NCBI GenBank assembly: GCA_029582165.1
Contig: CM055868.1
Location: 25,326,891 to 25,390,890, forward strand
DNA: 64,000 nt
Source: Portulaca oleracea
Lineage: Eukaryota > Streptophyta > Magnoliopsida > Caryophyllales > Portulacaceae
Direction: 5' to 3'
Under the pieces are notes generated by a model. That model was not told where the DNA came from. It ran no database searches and was given only the letters and a program-made list of their open reading frames with translations. Positions 56,641-64,000 of the stretch are shown here, piece after piece. A program made the translations under genes and the position numbers. Within the stretch, counting starts at the first letter, position 1, and each line of letters begins with the position of its first letter.

Positions 56641-57473
56641 ATGTTGATTCTGAAAAGAAGACTCAAGAAAACTTGATAGATTAGCCACTCTGATATTGAA
56701 GCAAACTTGTTGTAATGACACTTGAATGGAAAAAATTACAACTTGAAAACTAGGGCTAACAGATTTGAAGAAAAAAAAATCGATGTGAAAAAAAAAGATT
56801 CTGAGCACAAGACGAAATGGAAAGCTGGAAAAAGAAATTGATCTCTCTACCCATCCATCTACCCGTCTATTTATACATACATTCAGCCCCAACCGAAATA
56901 CCCACACTCCACAAAATCAAGGAAGCCTCCAATTTCTTCGCCGCTGCAACAAATCTCTCAACCTGGGGAGTTGGAGTTTCAACATATCACTCAAAGTTTA
57001 ACTAAATCAGTCGTTGATCTGTCGATAATGGTGGAGAATCTGAGAGCTGTTGAAATTCTGGCGAAAAAGAGGGTCGTGGTGGTTGGATTTCTTGAATCGT
57101 GATGAACCTGGACTTGATAATGATAATCAGAGAATGAAAGAGTTTGACGGATGATGTTGATCATATGAATGCAGAGAGAGAGAGAGATAGATGCTGAACA
57201 GGGAAGAAAGGTGGGGTGGCACGTGAGTAAAAATGAAGTTAGGTTAGGATTTACTTTGGGCTTGTTTATTTCACTGCTCTGAGCCCAATCTGCTATAATT
57301 CTGTCCAAATTAGCTACAAGTCCCATTTTTAGCATTTTTCTTTCCTTTTCCAATTTTTTTTTCAACCTACAAAATTCAAATAAACTACATAAAAATTCTA
57401 ATTTAATATTTATTTTGAGCTAAATTAAATATATACGTGAAGACAAAATACCATAAATTTTTCCTGAACAAAC
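56641..57473 (-). repeat. 3' LTR region of the right-hand Athila-like element
   Basis: The minus-strand LTR starts TGTTTGTTCAGG at about 57473, immediately after a PPT. TATAAATAG on the minus strand (about 56880-56872) could be its TATA box. The left boundary against the TGTAAC LTR is unclear. Open frames here are not convincing. Confidence 0.5.
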
Positions 57474-58679
57474 ACCCTACACTTAAATTTTGCTCGTCCT
57501 CGAGTAAAAAGTTAGAGAAAAAATAATAAAATAAAATCCTAACTCACTCTCGTAGGAATCATGATTGCATTTAGCACATGCAACAAGCCCTTTAAAAACT
57601 CATAGGTTCCCCCAGTGGACGAGTAGGTCTCGTGAGGGTATGCAGAAGATATGCTCACAAAATCTATAACCGGTAGATTAAGTCAAGACAACGGTCTCAC
57701 TGCTTACATCCACACATGAACTATCATCCCATCACTATGTAGATTAAGTGTTAACCGGTAGAACCTCACTTTAGGGTAAGTGGACACTCACACTCATGTG
57801 CTTAAATTTTGTAGAGGTTCTCTCAAATCCTCTTCCAATGGCGCAATCTACCATAAGCTTAGTCATACTCTCAATTCTCCATCATTCATAGGTTAAATTA
57901 TAATCAAGAGGACTTTTAAGGGTTGTAATGGAGGCTTGGGTTGAAGGTGAGGGACGGAAATCATTTAGGATATGTGGAGCTAAGAGCCAAGATGCTAATG
58001 GTGCACAACTTATTTTTCCAACCATACCTCAATCTTCAATAAACACCCCTTCAAGCTACCATGTATCAATAAATTTCAGCACCTTCGGATGAGTTTAAAA
58101 ATAAATTGAAGTCCCTTCACGCCACTCTTTTATTTTCAATTTTTCCTTTTTTTTTATATGAAACTGAGAATGGCATGGGGAAAAAGATATCGCAACTCAA
58201 ATCAAAGTATTTCAACTACCATTCTAAACCAAATAATAAGACAAAAATGTCATCACTTACATTTTTCCATATACCCATCTTACTATACCAAAAAGGTTGC
58301 TCCATTAGACCTGGCTTAGGGATATGGGATGTGTTTTGGACAAGGGCTTAGTAAATAGGTGAAACAATCATGAGGTAAAGGCTCATTAGGGTCATAAAAA
58401 GGGATTACATATGTCACAAGGTGGCTTTTTGGTTCATGTAGTTTAGAAACAAAGAATGCATCTATCATATTACAAATGCAGATACCATGTATGGTCTTGA
58501 AGAGAGACTGGCCAAATTCTAGAGATGTGTTACCATGGAAGAATCACGCTCAAAAATGAACAAAGAGACTAACATGTATGTATTACTCTTATAGGCTTGA
58601 AGTCTCATGGGTTCGTCTACCAAAGTCAAACACTAGCTTCTAATATGAGGGGTTCAAGATTAAATATGAGATTTCACAA
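57474..58679 (-). other. Polypurine tract and 3' UTR of the right-hand Athila-like element
   Basis: The minus strand ends ...CTCGAGGACGAGCAAAATTTAAGTGTAGGG, close to the PPT at 7916-7950 (GACGAGCAAAATTTTAAGTGTGGGGG). The next 1.1 kb has patches related to the other Athila 3' UTR (for example GTGGACGAG..CTCGTGAGGG, 57615-57640 against 8057-8080) but no ORF2 and no gene. Confidence 0.6.
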
Positions 58680-59798
58680 TTTAAATATGAGAGAAGGTGC
58701 TTAAGCGCAACATGGTCAGTATAAACGATCACATGAGAGCCAATCAAGTTGGGATGAAATTTTTCAAAAGTAAACACTATTACCAAAAACTCTTTCTCAT
58801 TCACAGTATAGTTCAATTGGGACACATTCAGAGTATGGCTGACATAGTATATGACATGGGGTTTCCCATCCATACGTTGTCCTAAGACAACCCCTACAGC
58901 ATAGTTAGAAGCATCACACATTAGCTCAAAGGGCTTTCCCCAGATGAGAGGGTGTAAGATAGGGGCAGGAGTCGGGGGGGTTTTGCATTTTGGACCCCGA
59001 ATTTTAGGGATATTTTCATTTTGAACCCTTGGTTTTCAACATTAACATTTTGGACCCTAAAGTTTGTAGGCTGAATAAAAAGGCCCCTGTCTCATTTTTT
59101 ATTTTCCTCCCATGTTTGAATTTATCTCCCGATTGACGTCAAACTTTAGGACTATGGTTAAAACTAATATTGAAGCTATAATACACCTCTCTTATTCGTG
59201 TCGAGGCTACTTAGACCCCTGAGTACATGGTTTTAAGTAACTCCAACATGAATAAAAGAGGTTTATTATAACTTTAATATCAGTTTTAATCTTAGTTTTG
59301 AAGTTCGATGCCAATTGGGAAAGAAATTCAAACATGGAAAGAAAAAGAAAAACGGGAAACGAGCTTTTTTTTCACCTCACAAACTTTAGGGTCCTTTTTT
59401 TTCAGCCTACAAACTTTAAGGTCCAAAATGTTAAAGTTGAAAACCAAGGATTCAGAATGTAAATACCCCTAAAATTCGGGGTCCAAAATGCAAAAAACCC
59501 CAGAAGTCAGGGCCTCCTTGAGCCGAGTGAATGCCTTCACACACTCTTTCGAGAAGTTAAAAGGTTCATCCTTAACTAAAAGATTGGTCAAGGGCTTAGC
59601 AATTTTACTGAAGTCCTGGATGAACCTTCTATAAAATCATGCATGCCCTAAAAATGGCCTAATGTCCTTCACACAAGTGGGAGGGGAAGATTGGAAATCA
59701 AATCAACTTTAGCTTTATCAACTTCAATCCCATCATGCGAAATTACATGTCCTAGAACTATTCTCTTTTTAACCATAAAATGGCATTTTTCCCAGTTC
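58680..59798 (-). pseudogene. Duplicated RT end and RNase H, copy A, interrupted by a MITE
   Basis: On the minus strand 59798-59511 encodes the RT end (CHFMVKKRIVLGHVISHDGI..., FYRRF.. , KPLTNLL) and 58966-58690 the RNase H core ([47 protein letters not shown]). They are one unit split by a 526-bp insertion. Both match copy B at 60160-60727 closely. The frame drifts after 58690, so integrase never follows. Confidence 0.82.
58976..59501. mobile_element. Mutator-type MITE in the RNase H segment
   Basis: The ends are inverted repeats of about 100 bp: GGGGTTTTGCATTTTGGACC at the left and GGGGTTTTTTGCATTTTGG at the right (reversed), continuing through ..GGTTTTCAAC..TTAACATTTTGGACC. The 9-bp flanks AGGAGTCGG (58967-58975) and AGAAGTCAG (59502-59510) match at 7 of 9; copy B at about 60430-60440 shows the uninterrupted AGAAGTCGG. 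No coding capacity. Confidence 0.82.
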
Positions 59799-60101
59799 AC
59801 ATCTCCTAAAGATCTGGTCAGTACAATACTTAAACACGTAAGGGTCATCCCAATAGAAAGACTTCACCAAAGAAAAGAACTTGTCCTAGTCATGCTTGTT
59901 GCTGTCTACGGGTACCTCACTAGTCACTAAGTAATTGACAATATTAGTATACCATGGTTTAGACTGAACCAAGAGTAGGTGCTCATCAGGGAAGCACTTA
60001 GAAATAGCGGATTCACTTTTATTTTCAACAACGATTCGGGATAACTGGTCCGCGACCAGGTTCTCAGCACCTTTTCTATCTCGAATCTCATAATCAAATT
60101 C
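59799..60101 (-). pseudogene. RNase H to integrase linker after copy B
   Basis: The minus strand continues copy B with an EIRDRKGAENLVADQLSRI-type end of RNase H and SKPWYTNIVNYLVTSEVP, the linker before integrase in Athila pol. At 59798 it is fused to the RT end of copy A instead of integrase. Confidence 0.75.
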
Positions 60102-60727
60102 CTACAAAAGCAAAATCCACCCAAGTAGTCTAGGCTTTGCATCCTTCTTCGAGAGAATGTGCTCTTTAAGCGCAGCATGGTCGGTATAAACGATCACATG
60201 AGAGCCAATCAAGTTGGGATGAAAATTTTCAAAAGCAAACACTACTCCCAAAAACTCTTTCTCAGTCACAGTGTAGTTCAATTGGGCCACATTCAGAGTA
60301 TGGCTGACATAGTATATGACCTGGGGTTTCCTATCCATATGTTGTCCTAAGACAACCCCTACAGCATAGTCAGAAGCATCACATATTAGCTCAATGGGCT
60401 TTCCCCAGATGAGAGGGTATAGGATAGGGGCAGAAGTCGGGGCCTCTTTCAGCCGAGTGAATGCCTTCACACACTCTTTCGAGAAGTTAAAAGGCACATC
60501 CTTAGCTTAAAGATTGGTCAAGGGCTTAGCAATGTTACTAAAGTCCTGGATGAACCTTCTATAAAATTCTACATGCCCTAAAAATGACCTAATGTCCTTC
60601 ACACAAGTGGGAGTGGGAAGATTGGAAACCAAATCAACTTTAGCTTTATCAACTTCAATCCCATCATGAGAAATTACATGCCCTAGAACTATTCCCTTTT
60701 TAACCATAAAATGGCATTTTTTGCCAG
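60102..60727 (-). pseudogene. RT end and RNase H, copy B
   Basis: 60707-60507 encodes MVKKGIVLGHVISHDGIEVDKAKVDLV and [27 protein letters not shown]. After a stop (about 60508), 60497-60102 gives [68 protein letters not shown] and RLLGWILLL. The RNase H acidic positions look intact. This is the copy in the original position. Confidence 0.85.
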
Positions 60728-61443
60728 TTTAGAGTCAATTTTTTCTCCCTACATATTTCCAAAACTTTAGTCAGATTAGCCAAACAATGATCAAATGAGC
60801 AACCAAACATAGAGAAATCATCCATGAACACTTTAATGCATTGCTCAATCATATCAGAAAATTATAGAAATCATGCATGGAACGCTGAAAAGTAGCTTAA
60901 GCATTACAAAGACCAAAAGTCATTCTCCTAAAGGGAAAAGTACCAAAGGGACAGGTGAACGTGGTCTTCTCTTGGTCCTCAGGTGCTATAGAAACTTGGG
61001 TGTAGCCAGAGTATCCATCCAAAGAGCAATAGCAACTATGTCCAGCTAACCTCTCAAACATTTGGTCCATAAAAGGTAGTGGGAAGTGGTCTATCCTACT
61101 AGCGGCATTTAACTTCCAATAATCAATGCAAACTCGCCACCCAGACTGGACTGTAGCGGGAACTAACTCATTCTTGTCATTCCTAATCATGGTGACACCG
61201 GTCTTTTTAGGTACAACTTGAACAGGGCTGACACACTCAATATCAGAAATGGGATAAATGATCCCATGGTATAACCACTTAATGACTTCCTTCTTAACAA
61301 CCTCCTGCACGGTCGGGCTCAAACGTCTTTGGTGGTCTCTATAAGGTTTAGCATTGTCCTCAAGATGAATTATATGCTGGACAATAGAGGGGCTAGTACC
61401 TTTGATGTCACCTAAGGTCCACCCTATGGCCTCTTTATTATCC
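60728..61443 (-). pseudogene. Athila-like reverse transcriptase core
   Basis: 61322-60897 encodes VVKKEVIKWLYHGIIYPISD, VQVVPKKTGVTMI, SGWRVCIDYWKLNAASRIDHFPLPF, SLDGYSGYTQVSIAPEDQEKTTF and RRMTFGLCNA, ending at a TAA inside the CNAPATFQ motif. The catalytic FMDDF lies further on (about 60830-60816) in another frame with several stops. Between protease and RT a frameshift lies near 61.45 kb. Confidence 0.85.
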
Positions 61444-62403
61444 TTAAGTATTTCTCAACTTATCCTCTAGGTCTTCGCTCAGATCAGATGCAATAATCAC
61501 CGGAAAAATCTCATTAGGACCCAAAAAGGCATACTTAAGGGAATCAGGCAAAGGTTTGAGCTCCAACGAGGGAGCATCTAGTGTCACAGAGGGAGGGGAG
61601 TCAGAAGACTCAAGGGAGAGGGAATAAATTTCATCACAACAATCATTTTCAAACTCATCATGATCATACACCTCCAGCCAATTAGCAATATCAGTCACAT
61701 CATCAAACATAGCAGGTTGACTTTCTAAACTAAAAATGTTCAGATTAATAGTCATGTTTCCAAAAGAAAACTTCATCATACCATTCCTACAGTGAATCAC
61801 AGCATTATATGTAGCTAAGAACGGTCGGCCCAAGATGACAGGTATTTGGGTCTCAGGATTCACAACAAGCTCAGTCTCAAGAACAACAAAGTCTACATGA
61901 AAAATGAACTCATCCACTTTAATCAAGACATCCTCTATAATACCCCTAGGGGTCCTAGTAGAATGATCAGCCAACTGGAGAATGGTCTTAGTAGGTTTCA
62001 ATTGTCCCAACTCCAACTTCTCATACACAGTATATGGAAGTAGGTTAACACTTACACCCAAATCCAACAAGGCTCTATCAATGGTCTGGCCAACTATGAC
62101 TATGGAAATAGTATGGCAACCTGGGTCTTTAAACCTGGGTGGGATTTGGTGTGAGATAATGGAACTCACATTGGAGGCTAAGAAAGCCTTCTTTAGGACT
62201 TGGGTTGTTCTCTTGGTGGTGCATAATTCTTTCAAGAGCTTAGCATAAGGAGGCATCTGCTGGATCGCATCAAGAAGGGGAATATTGATTTTGACTTGAG
62301 AGAAAGTCTCTCTGATCTTATCAACATGGGTTTGGTCCTTATTCTTTAGCCTACTTGGGAAAGGAATGGCAGGTTTGTGAACCCGCTCAACATTTGCAAG
62401 CAC
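61444..62403 (-). CDS. Athila-like aspartic protease segment, open 319 codons
   Basis: Longest intact frame of this element. INIPLLDAIQQMPPYAKLLKEL lead-in, active site RALLDLGVSVNLLPYTVYEKL (about residues 112-132; DLG with Val for Ala/Ser), LQLADHSTRTPRGIIEDVLIKV, and IPVILGRPFLATYNAVI near residue 190-205. An acidic tail and LELKPLPDSLKYAFLGPNEIFPVII, the conserved pre-RT motif (ELKPLP.LRYEFLG at 21895-21950 in the plus-strand Athila), close it. The start is arbitrary because it is part of a polyprotein. Confidence 0.85.
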   Translation of the reverse strand: MLANVERVHKPAIPFPSRLKNKDQTHVDKIRETFSQVKINIPLLDAIQQMPPYAKLLKELCTTKRTTQVLKKAFLASNVSSIISHQIPPRFKDPGCHTISIVIVGQTIDRALLDLGVSVNLLPYTVYEKLELGQLKPTKTILQLADHSTRTPRGIIEDVLIKVDEFIFHVDFVVLETELVVNPETQIPVILGRPFLATYNAVIHCRNGMMKFSFGNMTINLNIFSLESQPAMFDDVTDIANWLEVYDHDEFENDCCDEIYSLSLESSDSPPSVTLDAPSLELKPLPDSLKYAFLGPNEIFPVIIASDLSEDLEDKLRNT

Positions 62404-64000
62404 TTCATTCCCCTTTTTAGTTTCATCTTGCTTATCCCCTTTTTAAGTCAGGTTGTGGGGAAATGGGAACATCAACTAGGGCGTCAAAAGTAGCACCCTT
62501 AGTAACAGAGTGAGTGACAGGCGATGAGGGAAGAGATGGATAAAGTTCACGGGCACATCCATAAGGTCTTGCACATAATGACCAGCTAAACAACTTGACC
62601 TAAGTGAGGTGATTGCATTGAGTTTTTCACATTATTATCATGAATCGGTGGGCATGTGGATGATGAAGCCACATTCAGGTTGGTCTCGGGTTGACTAGGA
62701 AAAGTCCATTTCTCCCTACCGACAACGACTAACTGAGACAGTTGTTCAACTATAGTCCTCATTGCCTTCTCTAAGCTATTATGTGATCTTTCTAGATTAT
62801 TAAATCTTTTATCAATCTCATTATAGCCAGGAGGTTGTTGTGTATGATCAACTGGGACAAGAGGTGGTCAAGGTGGCCCTTGGTTAGGAGGTGGTTGGGC
62901 TGAGGCGTTTCCATGAAACCCTCTAGTGTGTGTGTTAGGTCCTCCTATGTTTCGACCATGACTCCAAGAGAAGTTAGGGTGATTACGCCACCCAGGGTTG
63001 TAGGTCGGGGCAAAAGAGTCATTTCATGGTCTTTGGTAGGCCATGTTCATTTGCTCAGTTGCATTTGACAATTCGTAAGCATAATGAGGGCAAGCACTTA
63101 AGCTATGGTCTAAGGATTGGTAACAAAAACATGTATTGCTTTTAGGTTGAGGAGTAGTCAACTCCCTTAACTGGTTATCTAAAGCTACAAACCTAGACTC
63201 TATGTGGCTCAAGTCAGACACCACATGCATACCCCCCTTGGTACTGGCGATTCTAGAGCTTAAACTGTCATCCCTAGTGGTCTCCCATTACATTGTTTTT
63301 TCATCTAGGTCTTCTAGAAATTCCCATGTCGCGGTAGAATCCTTAGATAAAAACCTACCTTGACACATAGATTCCAGCATGGTTCTAGTCTGTTGGTCTA
63401 GACTTTCACAGATAATTTGGCAAAGACGCCATTGTTCGAGACCATGGTGGGGACACTAGGCTAACAAGTTTTTAAATCTACCCATACAACGCCAAAATGG
63501 TTCCCTATCTAACTGAACGACCTGATTGATTTCATTCCTTAATTTTACAGTTTTTCTGTTAGGAAAATATTTACGCAAGAAGACTTTAACAAAATCATCC
63601 CATGTAGTAATTGACTTTGTAAACAAACTGTCATCCATTTCTTAGCATTATCTTTCAGAGCAAAAGGAATAAATCTCAATCTAACCACATCAATAGAAAC
63701 ATTATGAAAATGCATCATACCACATACTTCTTCAAATTCACTCAAAAATAAATAAGCATCTTCAATTCCGGTGAATTTTGGAAGCATCTAAGTATAATGT
63801 GGTTTCAGTTCAAGGCTAACATTATTACCAAGATCAGGCACATTAAAACATGAAGGAATTGTCGAACGAGGAGGGTAAAAAGTCTCATTAAGAGCTTTTT
63901 GGTTCCCTTGTGCTTCAGCCATTTTATCAGGTTCAGGTTCAACCCTAATGAATCTTCTTCTTTTAGGATTTCTAACCCAAACCTTATGCAATGTCCAACA
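62404..64000 (-). pseudogene. Athila-like gag, broken, 5' end outside window
   Basis: 63991-63788 is an N-terminal segment (NETFYPPRSTIPSCF); after a stop, 63787-63545 gives LPKFTGIEDAYLFLSEFEEVC and VRLRFIPFALKDNAKKW, the gag core, and 63638-63456 (shifted frame) WDDFVKVFLRKYFPNRKTVKLRNEI and FWRCMGRFKNLL. 63230-63024 has a degenerate knuckle CFCYQSLDHSLSACP (CX2YX4HX4C: the second Cys is Tyr). 62404-63023 is unstructured linker with stops. Confidence 0.8.

Larger units (their letters stand above)
58680..64000 (-). mobile_element. Decayed Athila-like element, 5' part beyond the window
   Basis: Minus-strand gag (63991-62404), protease, RT and RNase H are recognisable; integrase and ORF2 are not. 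An RT/RNase H block is duplicated (60102-60727 and, interrupted, 58680-59798). The 5' LTR is outside the window. Many stops and shifts make it non-functional. Confidence 0.8.

Noticed and set aside
57100..57365. Minus-strand frame of 124 codons near the right Athila LTR
   Set aside because: In LTR sequence, low complexity at its start, no recognisable domain.

Overview
This window is plant (probably eudicot) repeat-rich DNA, and I see no intact host gene. Nearly all recognisable coding sequence is gag-pol of LTR retrotransposons with plant-specific features: Athila-type primer sites and ORF2 proteins, an Ogre/Tat-type primer site, CRM-like chromovirus integrases whose frame runs into the 3' LTR, and Mutator-like and hAT-like DNA transposons. 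The density of nested insertions and the CRM-like elements suggest pericentromeric or other heterochromatin; that is inference.

Layout. 1-722 is the edge of a minus-strand Copia element, with LTR-like sequence after it. 1853-35629 is one Ogre/Tat-like element on the minus strand (3' LTR at 1853-3447, 5' LTR at 33925-35629). It has no visible genes but many tandem repeats. Into it went (a) a minus-strand Athila at a GTGAC target, now a solo LTR (4723-6138) plus a rearranged pol-less copy (7734-15623) separated by a duplicated piece of Ogre DNA; (b) a complete-length plus-strand Athila (18645-30302, target duplication CTTTC); (c) a hAT-like MITE (32333-32913, 8-bp duplication).

35632-44877 is a minus-strand LTR starting TGTAACGCC, split by a Mutator-like element (35722-43186, perfect 9-bp duplication), which is itself split by an old plus-strand CRM-like retrotransposon (36507-42811). 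44878-46833 is older sequence: an array of short GC palindromes, an Athila-like tail and a reverse transcriptase fragment. At 46834 a plus-strand relative of the same TGTAAC LTR starts. It is split by a second Mutator-like element (46920-55594). That element carries a fragment of a host gene resembling the membrane anchor of a plant O-fucosyltransferase-like protein, split by a solo LTR (47734-54733), itself split by a young minus-strand CRM-like element (48176-54215, LTRs of 724 bp each). From about 56640 to the right edge lies a decayed minus-strand Athila-like element with a duplicated RT-RNase H segment and a Mutator-type MITE.

The genes do not form a cellular pathway. They are retrotransposon functions (capsid, protease, RT, RNase H, integrase, Athila ORF2), and every element I could read carries stops, frameshifts or deletions. 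The most useful content is the insertion order, fixed by target-site duplications, and several structural oddities: the captured exon, integrase frames continuing into LTRs, an unequal-recombination product, and family-specific palindromic words repeated within otherwise unrelated LTRs. All coordinates come from reading by eye; LTR and TIR ends with stated duplications are firm to a base or two, other boundaries are approximate.
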